In this document: positions 1 to 7,018 of the stretch, one piece after another
How positions within the stretch are numbered: position 1 is the first letter of the stretch
Layout: each line of letters starts with the position of its first letter
Assembly: GCA_964639225.1 (NCBI GenBank)
Contig: CAZXCK010000168.1
Coordinates: 1-7,702, forward strand
Length of the DNA stretch: 7,702 nucleotides
From: CAZXCK01 sp964639225
Lineage (GTDB): Bacteria; Chloroflexota; Anaerolineae; Aggregatilineales; Phototrophicaceae
Direction of reading: 5' to 3'
Translations under genes and position numbers: made by a program
The notes under the pieces: generated by a model
What the model was told of the DNA's origin: nothing
The model's database searches: none
The model's input: the letters and a program-made list of their open reading frames with translations, nothing else

Positions 1-15
1 ATTGCCCGGCGCTAC

Positions 16-45
16 TTGGCTTATCTCCGTGCCCTCAGGTACAAT
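16..45 (+). promoter_or_regulatory. Probable sigma-70-type promoter for the PP2C-like/propeller gene
   Basis: A TTGGCT hexamer (16-21; 4 of 6 matches to TTGACA) is followed after 18 bases by TACAAT (40-45; 5 of 6 matches to TATAAT). Transcription would begin near 52, leaving a leader of about 45 bases before the ATG at 97. No better -35/-10 pair was seen in the first 96 bases. Two forward frames are open from the window edge to stops at 82-84 and 89-91, so the end of an upstream gene could overlap this site. Assigned by eye only. Confidence 0.35.
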
Positions 46-96
46 GCAAATCAACCAATCTGTCGTGATTTTGTTGGTGGATGAGTATTAGAAACC

Positions 97-2214
97 ATGC
101 CGTTTGATTATGAAGCGCTCGTCGGTCATCTGTTTGTTGTGGGCGGGCGAGCCATCAGCACACCGCCACCCGGCGCGCTGGTGGAGGTCGCCCCGCAGAA
201 GGCCGCGCGCGGGCGCGAGGCCGACACATTTTTTGTGATGGTGCTGCCCTCGCGCGATGCGGTGGCGGCGGCCTCTTTTTATACACAGTTGGCGCAGCTC
301 GCCGCCGAACGCTACTTCAGCAGCTCTGGCAGCGTGACCGCTGGCCTGCGCGACGTGTTCAGCACGCTCAACAATGACCTGTTCGAACACAATCAGAGTG
401 ACAAGCGCCCGTATGAGGCGAACATCGTGTGCGCGGTGCTGCGCGGCAGCGACCTGATCGTGGGGCGGGTGGGCAGCGCCGTGTGCGCTATCCTCGACAA
501 CAACCGCCTGCAGACCTTCCCCGAAGACCTGTCCGACGATGAGGCGCTGTATATCGCGCCGCTGGGCGTGCAGCCCATCCCCAATGTCAAAATGACGCAG
601 ATGCGCATCCGGCGCGGGACGCGCGTCGTCTTTGGCGACGCCAACCTGGCTGATATCGACAAGGCACAGATCAACGAAACGCTGATCCAGGACGACATCA
701 GCGACGCGCTGGTGCTGTTCAAAGAGCTGGCGCGCCTGCAGCTCACGCTGACGGTGGTCGAGTTCGTGCCGCCGGAGGACGAAAACCAGGTCACCGATAT
801 TCCGGTGGGACAGTCCACCACCGAGGTACTGACGAAGCGCAGCGCCCGCCGCGAAGCGCCGCCGGATGGCACGGGCAGCCGGTCGCCACGCCGCGAGTCG
901 ATGATGGGACAGGTCATCGGCAGCCGTGCCCGGCATATGGCCGGCCTGCTGGCGCTGGGACTCTCACGGATTCTAGGCGTGTTCGACTGGCTGCTGGGGC
1001 GCGTGCTGGACCCGCTCGACGACCGCAGTCGCCGCTGGCTGGCCTCGCCGCTGGGGGCCGGGGCGGTGGTGCTGGTGCCGGTGGGCGTGGTGGCGCTGGT
1101 GGTCGTGCTGTGGCTCTCCGGCACGGGCGAGAGCGAATTCGAGCTGTGCTACCGCGAGGTCAACCGTCGCGCCGAGCTGGCGCGCAGCGTCGCCAACAAC
1201 GAACGCCAGACGGTCCTCAACGCCTGGGATGTGACCCTCAGCAAAGCCCGTGAATGCGAGGCGCTGCGCCCGGACGACCCGACTATCGCCTCGTTACAGC
1301 GCGAGGGCCGCGACGTGCTGGATGCCCTCAACCAGATCAACCGGCGTGAGGTGACGGTGATCGACACGCTGCCGCAGGCGGTATTGAGCCGCGTTGTCAC
1401 CCAGGGCCAGGATTTATACGTACTCGATTCGGCCAACCAGCGCGTGTATCAGGTGACGCTGGGCGAGGACGGCCTCACCCGAACCCGGCCCGGCGCGCCC
1501 ATCCCGGAGATGCGCACCGGCGGCGTCTCCAGTGGCTACCGTGTGGGCGAGATTTTCGATATCGCTTTCAACACCAACGATAACGTTGTCGTCGCCATTG
1601 ACCGTGACGGCGTCGTGGTCGAATGTTCGCCGCGCTTTTTGCAGTGCAGCGGCCAGCAGTTGCTGGGGGCCGAGAACTGGATCGAGCCGGTGGCGGCGAC
1701 CATCTGGTCCGGGCGGCTGTACATCCTGGATGTGGGCGTTGGCCAGGGGCAGATCTGGCGATACGAGCCAGTCGGTGGCAGCTATGGCAATTCCCCCACC
1801 GAGATTTTCACCGGGTCGCAGCGCCCGCAGCTCCGCACTGGCATCGACCTGGAAATCGACGAGTTCGGCAACATCTTCATCCTGACCGAAGAGGGTGTTG
1901 TGCTGAAATTCCGGGACGGGCAGCCGCAGGACTTCGCCTTCTCGGCCTTCCCGGACGGCCACAGCATCAGCAGCGCGCAGTCGATGCACCTCAACGATTC
2001 GCCCACCTCGCGCAACTTCTATGTGGTTAATCGCTCCAACCGCATGATCTATGAGGTCAGCCTGAGCGGAACCTTCCGTGCCGCCTACAGCATTTACAAC
2101 GACGACTACTTTGAGATGCTGACCGCCGTCGCCGCCGCGCCGGGCCAGGGGGGGCGCGAACTGATCTACGCTGTTTCCGGCAACGCCGTGTTCGGCTTCG
2201 AGATTGGCAACTGA
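97..2214 (+). CDS. Membrane protein with degenerate PP2C-type phosphatase domain and extracytoplasmic beta-propeller
   Basis: Predicted single-pass membrane protein of 705 residues. Residues about 10-225 resemble a PP2C/PPM phosphatase: R40-x-x-D43 followed by the hydrophobic strand TFFVMV, a strand ending in VGSA (125-128) where the family has V-G-D-S, G180-D181-A182 where the family has S/T-D-G, and a closing strand LTLTVVEF (216-223). The D-G-x-G-G loop is replaced by LPSRD (50-54), and the closing D-N-x-T lacks its Asp. Catalysis is therefore doubtful. A polar linker (about 230-300) precedes a single membrane helix (319-341) with Arg residues on its N-terminal side, putting the N-terminus in the cytoplasm. 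A helical stretch (342-420) then leads into six or so repeated beta-strand units (423-705) such as DLYVLDSANQRVYQV (439-453), typical of NHL-type propellers. Inferred role: sensing something outside and signalling inside. The ATG at 97 has only a weak upstream GGTGGA. No kinase or partner gene lies in the window. Confidence 0.85.
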   Translation: MPFDYEALVGHLFVVGGRAISTPPPGALVEVAPQKAARGREADTFFVMVLPSRDAVAAASFYTQLAQLAAERYFSSSGSVTAGLRDVFSTLNNDLFEHNQSDKRPYEANIVCAVLRGSDLIVGRVGSAVCAILDNNRLQTFPEDLSDDEALYIAPLGVQPIPNVKMTQMRIRRGTRVVFGDANLADIDKAQINETLIQDDISDALVLFKELARLQLTLTVVEFVPPEDENQVTDIPVGQSTTEVLTKRSARREAPPDGTGSRSPRRESMMGQVIGSRARHMAGLLALGLSRILGVFDWLLGRVLDPLDDRSRRWLASPLGAGAVVLVPVGVVALVVVLWLSGTGESEFELCYREVNRRAELARSVANNERQTVLNAWDVTLSKARECEALRPDDPTIASLQREGRDVLDALNQINRREVTVIDTLPQAVLSRVVTQGQDLYVLDSANQRVYQVTLGEDGLTRTRPGAPIPEMRTGGVSSGYRVGEIFDIAFNTNDNVVVAIDRDGVVVECSPRFLQCSGQQLLGAENWIEPVAATIWSGRLYILDVGVGQGQIWRYEPVGGSYGNSPTEIFTGSQRPQLRTGIDLEIDEFGNIFILTEEGVVLKFRDGQPQDFAFSAFPDGHSISSAQSMHLNDSPTSRNFYVVNRSNRMIYEVSLSGTFRAAYSIYNDDYFEMLTAVAAAPGQGGRELIYAVSGNAVFGFEIGN

Positions 2215-2227
2215 GCCGGAGCCGCTG

Positions 2228-2992
2228 ATGACACTGATTGATCTGCCCGGTGGCGCTCGCCTGCATGTTGTGGATACCGGTCCCCCGCCGGGAATTGACG
2301 CGGCGCGCCCGCCGGTGGTGCTGGTTCATGGGATGCTGGGCACGCCGCAGACTCAGCTCCCGGCGCTGCTCGACTGGCTGCGCCGCGACTACCGCGTGAT
2401 CGCGCCCACGCTGCGCGGCTACGGCCAGTCGCTGCCCAAGCCGCGCCGCTTCCCCACCGATTTTTACCAGCAGGACGCCCGCGACGTGCTGGAACTCATC
2501 GAGCATCTGAAACTGCCGCCGGCCCACCTGCTTGGCTACTCCGACGGCGGCGAAGTAGCGCTGCTGCTGGCCGGTACCGCCGCCGACCGCCTGCGCTCGG
2601 TGACGGCATGGGGCGCGGTGGGCTTCTATGGCCCGCAGATGCGCCCGGCGGCCCAGCGCATGTTCCCGGCGACGTGGATCACCGAAGTCGATAAAGCACT
2701 GCACCGCATCGACCACGCCGACGCCTTCATTCTGGAGTGGATTCAGACCGTGCGCCGCATCATCGACTCCGGCGGCGATCTCAGCCTGTCGCTGGCCGGG
2801 CAGATGCGCGTGCCGCTGCTGCTGATGCTGGGCACGCAGGACCGGCTCAACCCGGTGGAATACGGCCAGCGTCTGGTGGACGCCGCGCCAGATGCCCGCC
2901 TGCAGACGTTCGACTGCGGCCACGCCATCCACGACGAGGCGTGGTCCGCTTTCCAGGTGGCGGTGGGCGCATTCCTGGCCGCGCACAATTAG
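2228..2992 (+). CDS. Alpha/beta hydrolase
   Basis: A 254-residue alpha/beta-hydrolase-fold enzyme, probably cytoplasmic because no signal peptide is seen. Numbered from the ATG at 2228, it has the oxyanion-hole motif HGMLG (34-38), the nucleophile elbow GYSDGG with Ser105, a candidate acid Asp205 in GTQDRLNP, and His232 in CGHAIHD, so the catalytic triad is complete and correctly ordered. The elbow G-x-S-D-G-G resembles valacyclovir-hydrolase/BPHL-like serine hydrolases, but the substrate cannot be read from sequence. Start choice: GGAG (2218-2221) sits six bases before this ATG. An in-frame TTG at 2204 would overlap the previous gene by 11 bases and is less likely. The gene begins 13 bases after the preceding stop, which implies co-transcription. 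An ester or amide hydrolase is the safe call. Confidence 0.9.
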   Translation: MTLIDLPGGARLHVVDTGPPPGIDAARPPVVLVHGMLGTPQTQLPALLDWLRRDYRVIAPTLRGYGQSLPKPRRFPTDFYQQDARDVLELIEHLKLPPAHLLGYSDGGEVALLLAGTAADRLRSVTAWGAVGFYGPQMRPAAQRMFPATWITEVDKALHRIDHADAFILEWIQTVRRIIDSGGDLSLSLAGQMRVPLLLMLGTQDRLNPVEYGQRLVDAAPDARLQTFDCGHAIHDEAWSAFQVAVGAFLAAHN

Positions 2993-3056
2993 ACAGCCGT
3001 CCGCATTCCGGGCGGTGGAGCCTTGACCGCATGAAGTCAGAGCAGGAGATCGTATC

Positions 3057-3431
3057 ATGGAAAAGCGTGTTCTGGTGGGTGAATCGCATACGTTTGTTGA
3101 GGGACGGCTGACGACGGTCGATGTCGAGGGGACATCGGTCATCGTGACGCGCGTCGATGGTCAGTTGTGCGCGGTGCGCAACCGCTGCACGCATATGCCG
3201 CTGCCGCTGGCCAACGGTAAGGTCGAAAACGGCGAGGTGGTGTGCCCCTGGCACAACTCGCGCTTCGACCTGTGCAGCGGCGAAAACCGGGACTGGGTGC
3301 CTGGCGTGCTGGGCATCAGGCTGCCGGGCTGGTCAAGCCGGTTGATCCAGGCGGGCCGCCGCCCGGCTCCGCTGACGACTTATCGCGTCGATGAGGAAAA
3401 CGGGCAGGTGTTTGTTCGTACCGAAGGTTGA
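3057..3431 (+). CDS. Rieske-type [2Fe-2S] ferredoxin-like protein
   Basis: A 124-residue soluble single-domain Rieske protein, a likely electron carrier. The cluster ligands are all present: C44-T-H46 and C63-P-W-H66, followed by NSRFDLCSG. This two-Cys/two-His pattern is that of Rieske ferredoxins and oxygenase Rieske domains. A segment after the second ligand pair (about 76-107, rich in Gly, Trp, Arg and Pro) is longer than in minimal Rieske ferredoxins of about 105 residues. The final strands TTYRVDEENGQVFVRTEG close the fold. AGGAG (3044-3048) eight bases before the ATG gives a clear start. It follows the hydrolase gene after 64 bases that contain a small hairpin (2997-3015, six pairs including one G-T, no T-run) but no convincing promoter. 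No oxygenase or reductase partner is present, so its redox partner is unknown. It could also act with unlinked oxygenase subunits. Confidence 0.92.
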   Translation: MEKRVLVGESHTFVEGRLTTVDVEGTSVIVTRVDGQLCAVRNRCTHMPLPLANGKVENGEVVCPWHNSRFDLCSGENRDWVPGVLGIRLPGWSSRLIQAGRRPAPLTTYRVDEENGQVFVRTEG

Positions 3432-3490
3432 GGTTTATTGTAAGCAAGGCACCCATAGGGGGCTGCCAGTATATTGTTAAGGGGATTGTG

Positions 3491-4705
3491 ATGATTCGTC
3501 AGTCTATTCGATGGTTCGTGATGCTGATGCTGGTGACACTCGCGCTGGTGCCTGTTGTGGCGCAGGACGACGCCGACACAGATGTCCACCCCCTGCTGGA
3601 GCTGCTGGGCTTCGTGCCCGCCGAGATGGTCGCCGCCGAGTCGTTCTTCGACCTGAGTTATGTCGATTTCCGCGCCTTTGAAGCTGGCGTCGGCGTCGTC
3701 CGGCCCCCGGACACCGACCTGGGCGGAGTCGACTTCAGCAACTGGGTGAATCAGAGCATGCGATTGGTGGCGGGTCCGTCGTTTCTGCCAGACGTGTTTA
3801 TCCGGCAGGATGCGATGCGTGAGGTGGTGGGTTTCACGGTGTTCGATATCGACCGCGCCCTGATGTTCGGCGCACCGCCGTCCAATGGCACCGTTTTGGC
3901 CGGCGACCCTGACGCGCTGACCGATCCGCTGGTGCTGGGCGAGAAATTCCGGGAGATTGGCTTCAAAGCGCAGGACGTGGACGGCGGCTTCACGCTGTGG
4001 CAGCACCCCGAACGTGACGGCTTCGAGGTGGACATCGAGAACCGCGACCCGGCCAACCCGTTTGGCGGCCAACTGGGCCGCGCCGAACCCATCGCCATGA
4101 CGCCCGGCTATCTGCTGAACTCGGCGGACATCAACACCGTGCAGGCGATGATCGACAGCGTCACTGACGCGGATTCACTGGCGCTGAGTGATCTGCCGGA
4201 GTTCGTGGCGCTGGTCGAAGCGATTACACAGGACAGCCCGCTGATCCAGGCACATTTTCTCAGCCCGGCGGATGTGGGCTTCATCCCTGGTGATCCGATG
4301 GCCATCATTATGGGCCAGGACGCGCCCAACGTGCTGGCCGATTACGGCCCGCTGCCCGTCTACAGTATGGGCGTGCTGGCCGACACGCAGGACGGCGATA
4401 ACGCGGTGCATATGGCGGCGCTGGTCTACGCTGACGCCGAGGACGCCGCCATCGCCGCCGAGGAACTGGCGCAGCGTGTCGCCAGCCAGCGGCTGCCGCT
4501 GAACGCCGATGAGACGGTACTGGAGCGCTTCGGGGCGACGGTTGAATCCGCTGTGTACGAGAGCGCGAACGGCTTCGCGGTGGCGCTGGCGCGGGTCCAC
4601 TATCCGCCGTCAGCGGATACGACAGTCGTTCCAGGGCTGATGTACAGCAACTGGATCAGAAGCGTGTGGATGCGCGAGTTTTTCCTGTTCATGCTTGAAG
4701 AATGA
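3491..4705 (+). CDS. Secreted cysteine-free protein of unknown function
   Basis: A predicted exported protein of 404 residues whose family I do not recognise. The N-terminus has Arg3 and Arg7, a hydrophobic core of about 15 residues (9-23) and a likely signal peptidase I site after V22-V23-A24, before QDDADTD. There is no lipobox Cys, and I find no cysteine anywhere in the protein. The mature part is acidic, of mixed alpha/beta character, with an Ala/Glu-rich helical stretch (DAEDAAIAAEELAQRVASQ) towards the C-terminus, and has no second obvious membrane helix. Start choice: AAGGGG (3479-3484) lies six bases before the ATG at 3491, and this start places the signal peptide at the true N-terminus. 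An in-frame TTG at 3428, overlapping the Rieske stop as TTGA, would add 21 residues ahead of the signal sequence and is unlikely. It is the last gene of the forward string, 59 bases after the Rieske gene. Confidence 0.85.
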   Translation: MIRQSIRWFVMLMLVTLALVPVVAQDDADTDVHPLLELLGFVPAEMVAAESFFDLSYVDFRAFEAGVGVVRPPDTDLGGVDFSNWVNQSMRLVAGPSFLPDVFIRQDAMREVVGFTVFDIDRALMFGAPPSNGTVLAGDPDALTDPLVLGEKFREIGFKAQDVDGGFTLWQHPERDGFEVDIENRDPANPFGGQLGRAEPIAMTPGYLLNSADINTVQAMIDSVTDADSLALSDLPEFVALVEAITQDSPLIQAHFLSPADVGFIPGDPMAIIMGQDAPNVLADYGPLPVYSMGVLADTQDGDNAVHMAALVYADAEDAAIAAEELAQRVASQRLPLNADETVLERFGATVESAVYESANGFAVALARVHYPPSADTTVVPGLMYSNWIRSVWMREFFLFMLEE

Positions 4706-4721
4706 GGCGTGCACCTGGCAG

Positions 4722-4747
4722 GCCGGCAGGTTCACATCCCTGCCGGC
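4722..4747. terminator. Hairpin between convergent genes; possible weak bidirectional terminator
   Basis: GCCGGCAGG (4722-4730) pairs perfectly with CCTGCCGGC (4739-4747) around an eight-base loop. It sits in the 72-base gap between two convergent stop codons (4705 and 4778), where a terminator serving both strands is expected. Neither strand has a T-run after the stem, so it does not meet the usual intrinsic-terminator form. It may instead protect mRNA ends or act with Rho. Confidence 0.4.
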
Positions 4748-4777
4748 TATGCCGGGCAAAGTGTGTGTTACGGGTGG

Positions 4778-5860
4778 TTATATGTTGAAGCGCACGTGGA
4801 CCACGTCGCCGTCTTTGACGATGTAATCCTTACCTTCGAGGTGCATCTTACCTGCCTGCTTGACGGCGGCCTCGCTGCCCGCGTCGAGCAGATCGCGGTA
4901 GTTCATCACCTCGGCGCGGATGAACCCTTTTTGCAGGTCGGTGTGGATGACGCCCGCCGCTTCGGGCGCGGTCGCGCCGATGCGCACGGTCCAGGCGCGG
5001 CATTCGTCCTCGCCGACGGTGAAAAACGACTGCACCGACAGCAGCTCGTATGACAGCCGGATGACACGGGCCGCGCTCAGTTCGCTGATACCGTACTCGC
5101 CCATGAACATCTCCACGTCGTCGGGGTCGTCCAGTTGGGCGATCTCGGCTTCCAGCTTGCCCTGCAAGCCGACGACGGCGCTCCGGCGATGGTCGTAAGT
5201 GAGGACGCTGCCGGAGTTATCGGCGGTGTCGCCCTGGTTGAGCACGATCAGCACCGGCTTGAGCGTCAGGAAGCCGAAGCCACGCAGCGGTTTTTCCTGC
5301 TCTGGCGTCATCTCGAAGTCACGCAGAGGGCGCTCGCTTTCCAGATGGACCTTCATGCGTTCCAGCAGCGCCTTCTCGTCGGCGTACTGGGCCTCGGCCT
5401 TCTTCCCCTTGATGCGAATCTCGTCGTTGATGCGTTCCAGCCGGTTCTCGACGGTCACCAGGTCGGCCAGCAGCAGCTCGCCGTCCAGGGTTTCCAGGTC
5501 GCGGGCCGGGTCCAGGCTGGTATAGGGATGCGGCACGGTGTCGTCGTCGAAGGTGCGCACCACATGCACGAAGCCATCGACCTGCGCCAGTTCGGTGCGG
5601 AACTGGCCCTTCAGCCCGCCCTCGCTGATGCCTTTGTCCAGCCCGCCAATATCGACATAGGTGATGTTGGCGTGGGTCGTCTTTTTGGGTTTGAAGAGTT
5701 CGCTGAGTTGGTCCAGGCGCTCATCCGGCACGTTGACGACGGCGGTGTGAATCTCGAACTGGCCGGAACTCACGGCGGCGGTGTCCAGGTTCTGCCCGGT
5801 GAGCGCGTTAAAGATCGTGGTTTTTCCACTGTTGGGCAATCCGATGATGCCAAGTCTCAT
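4778..5860 (-). CDS. ychF: YchF/OLA1-family ATPase (divergent, DUF933 C-terminal domain)
   Basis: A P-loop NTPase of 360 residues, close to the usual 363 or so of YchF. Family members are ribosome-associated, prefer ATP to GTP and are linked to stress and redox responses. Seen here: P-loop GLPNSGKTT (7-15), Walker B/G3 region DIGGLDKG (70-77) with a hydrophobic Leu74 in place of a catalytic Gln, VDGFVHVVRTFDDD (94-107), a charged coiled insert (about 120-190), KPVLIVLNQGD (201-211) as the G4 region, and a very well conserved C-terminal TGS-like/DUF933 domain (about 275-360: AWTVR, AAGVIHTD, GFIRAEV, GSEAAVK, EGKDYIVKDGD). Differences from typical YchF: NSGKTT for NVGKST, the PFxTIEPN segment after the P-loop replaced by QFEIHTAVV, and NQGD for NVDE or similar. 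It could be the divergent DUF933 paralogue rather than canonical YchF. The start at 5860 puts MRLGIIG at the N-terminus; 18 upstream in-frame residues are not family-like. The ribosome site is weak (GCGAGAA). Confidence 0.9.
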   Translation of the reverse strand: MRLGIIGLPNSGKTTIFNALTGQNLDTAAVSSGQFEIHTAVVNVPDERLDQLSELFKPKKTTHANITYVDIGGLDKGISEGGLKGQFRTELAQVDGFVHVVRTFDDDTVPHPYTSLDPARDLETLDGELLLADLVTVENRLERINDEIRIKGKKAEAQYADEKALLERMKVHLESERPLRDFEMTPEQEKPLRGFGFLTLKPVLIVLNQGDTADNSGSVLTYDHRRSAVVGLQGKLEAEIAQLDDPDDVEMFMGEYGISELSAARVIRLSYELLSVQSFFTVGEDECRAWTVRIGATAPEAAGVIHTDLQKGFIRAEVMNYRDLLDAGSEAAVKQAGKMHLEGKDYIVKDGDVVHVRFNI

Positions 5861-5902
5861 GGTGGGATTCTCGCTTGGGTTGTGCTGCTCGACTGGCCCA
5901 CG

Positions 5903-5908
5903 ATTATA
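5903..5908 (-). promoter_or_regulatory. Probable -10 box for ychF
   Basis: The reverse strand reads a perfect TATAAT here, 42 bases before the ychF ATG. Transcription would begin near 5896. No good -35 hexamer lies at the expected spacing, where the upstream terminator hairpin sits instead. It is supported mainly by the exact -10 match and by the terminator directly upstream, which would otherwise leave ychF without a promoter. Confidence 0.4.
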
Positions 5909-5912
5909 GTCC

Positions 5913-5950
5913 AAAACCGCCCGGTAGATAGGGGTTTTCTGCCGGGCGGT
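5913..5950 (-). terminator. Probable intrinsic terminator of the epimerase-like gene
   Basis: On the reverse strand ACCGCCCGG (5950-5942) pairs perfectly over nine bases with CCGGGCGGT (5924-5916), with a 17-base loop. The closing T is followed by three more Ts (5915-5913), then GG. It begins 29 bases after the stop of the gene at 5979-6980 in the direction of transcription. The T-run is short and the loop large, so efficiency may be partial. On the forward strand the same stem is followed by CCGATC, so it would act only on leftward transcription. Confidence 0.6.
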
Positions 5951-5978
5951 CCGATCTCGCGGTGCGAATAACGCCCGT

Positions 5979-6980
5979 CTACAGCAGCGACTCGGCCAGT
6001 TGCAGCTCCGATGACCGGCGGCGATAGCCTACCGGCGGCGATGTCGGATGCTGCTGGTAATGCGACACGATGCGGCTGATGGTCTCGCGCACCGGCGTGT
6101 AGGTCATGCCCAGTTCGGCCTTGCTGCGCGCGTTGTCGAGTTCGGACATCCACGCCTCGCTGAAGGGCGAGCAGTCCGGCAGGAAGCCCTGGGCTTCCAG
6201 CGTCTCGCGGTTCACGCGCAGGATGTTCGGCTGGCAGTAGACGAACTCGCCCACCATCGCCAGAAATTCGTCCAGCGTCAGCGTCTCTTCCTGGGAGATG
6301 TTGTAAGCGCGCCCTTGGCCCTGGTCGCTGTCCAGCAGCCGCATAATCGCCTGGACCACGTCCAGCGCGTCGATGTGGCGCAGCGGCAGGTTGGGCGTAT
6401 CTGGCACGAGGATGGGGCCGCCGTCCCTGAGGCGCAGCATATAGCCATACAGCCGTTTGAAGTTATCCCGCTCGGAGTTGACCATCGGCAGGCGCAGCGC
6501 CGTATAGGGAAAGCCGTGCTCGGCGAAGGCCTGCGCCAGTGTGTCCTCGACCAGCCGCTTTTCGGTGCCGTACAGCCATTCCTCGTCGTCGTAGGTGTTG
6601 GGTTCGGGCCGGTCGCGCAGCGGACCGTCATAATCGTCCTCGACGTAAGGCCGCTTGAGTCCCTGGCGCACCAGGTATACCTGCCCGGTGCTGATGGCGA
6701 TGTAACGCGCCACCCGGTCGCGCAGCAGCTCGACGATCATCTCGGCCTCTTCGCCCCGGTAGATCGTCATGTCGATCACCGCGTCGAAGCGCCGCCCTTG
6801 CAGCGCCCGCCGCATCTGGCGATGATCGGTGCGGTCGCAGCGCAGCCGCGAAACATTACCCGGCAGGTCATCCGGGGAGAGTCCCCGGTTCAGCAGCGTA
6901 AGGTCGTGACCAGCCTCCAGCAGTTGGCGAGAGAGGAAATAACCAATATTGCGTGTACCACCAATAACCAATAGTTTCAT
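5979..6980 (-). CDS. NAD(P)-dependent epimerase/dehydratase-like protein (extended/atypical SDR)
   Basis: A 333-residue Rossmann-fold protein of the short-chain dehydrogenase/NAD-dependent epimerase superfamily, probably cytoplasmic. The N-terminus MKLLVIGGTRNIG holds the nucleotide-binding loop in a G-G-T-R-N-I-G form; the usual central Gly is Arg10, as in CSP41-like and other atypical SDRs. LNRG (30-33) after the second strand has Arg instead of an acidic residue, which favours NADP(H) by family knowledge. Ser97-Thr98 (ISTGQVY) and Tyr137-x-x-x-Lys141 supply a complete catalytic set, so it is probably active, unlike some RNA-binding CSP41 relatives. Later come LRLPMV, the LPLRHIDALDVVQAI segment and AYNIS, typical of nucleotide-sugar epimerase C-terminal regions. 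The substrate is unknown. The ATG at 6980 starts exactly at the Rossmann strand but lacks a close Shine-Dalgarno sequence; a strong AAAGGAG lies about 31 bases upstream (see the separate site). It reads away from the zinc-ribbon gene at 7260. Confidence 0.9.
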   Translation of the reverse strand: MKLLVIGGTRNIGYFLSRQLLEAGHDLTLLNRGLSPDDLPGNVSRLRCDRTDHRQMRRALQGRRFDAVIDMTIYRGEEAEMIVELLRDRVARYIAISTGQVYLVRQGLKRPYVEDDYDGPLRDRPEPNTYDDEEWLYGTEKRLVEDTLAQAFAEHGFPYTALRLPMVNSERDNFKRLYGYMLRLRDGGPILVPDTPNLPLRHIDALDVVQAIMRLLDSDQGQGRAYNISQEETLTLDEFLAMVGEFVYCQPNILRVNRETLEAQGFLPDCSPFSEAWMSELDNARSKAELGMTYTPVRETISRIVSHYQQHPTSPPVGYRRRSSELQLAESLL

Positions 6981-6984
6981 AAGT

Positions 6985-7018
6985 GGCGAGGCGCGCGTGG
7001 CCAGTCGCCTTCTCCTTT
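6985..7018 (-). promoter_or_regulatory. Displaced strong Shine-Dalgarno sequence and adjacent hairpin
   Basis: The reverse strand has AAAGGAGA (7018-7011), a strong ribosome-binding sequence 31 bases before the ATG at 6980. Between them GGCGA (7009-7005) can pair with TCGCC (6989-6985), which would bring the site to within about seven unpaired bases of the ATG. Alternatively an in-frame CTG at 7004-7002, seven bases after AAGGAG, could be the start, adding eight residues. AGGCG/CGCCT offers a second five-pair stem, so the fold is uncertain. Confidence 0.35.

Noticed and set aside
1..91. Two forward frames open from the left edge (stops at 82-84 and 89-91) as the tail of an upstream gene
   Set aside because: Each is under 30 codons with no recognisable motif, and a plausible promoter occupies the same bases, so neither can be supported.
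88..936. 282-codon reverse-strand open frame opposite the PP2C-like domain
   Set aside because: It is rich in Arg, His and Ala with no domain pattern, as expected of antisense frames in GC-rich coding DNA; the forward gene explains the region.
2057..3142. 361-codon reverse-strand open frame
   Set aside because: It spans three forward genes with clear motifs (triad hydrolase, Rieske ligands) and has low-complexity His/Gln/Arg composition.
5135..5971. 278-codon forward open frame opposite ychF
   Set aside because: The reverse strand encodes a well-conserved YchF domain; the forward frame has no recognisable motif and runs across the terminator hairpin.
6048..6974. 308-codon forward open frame opposite the epimerase gene
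   Set aside because: It is a mirror frame of a Rossmann-fold gene with complete catalytic residues; its composition is typical of antisense translation.
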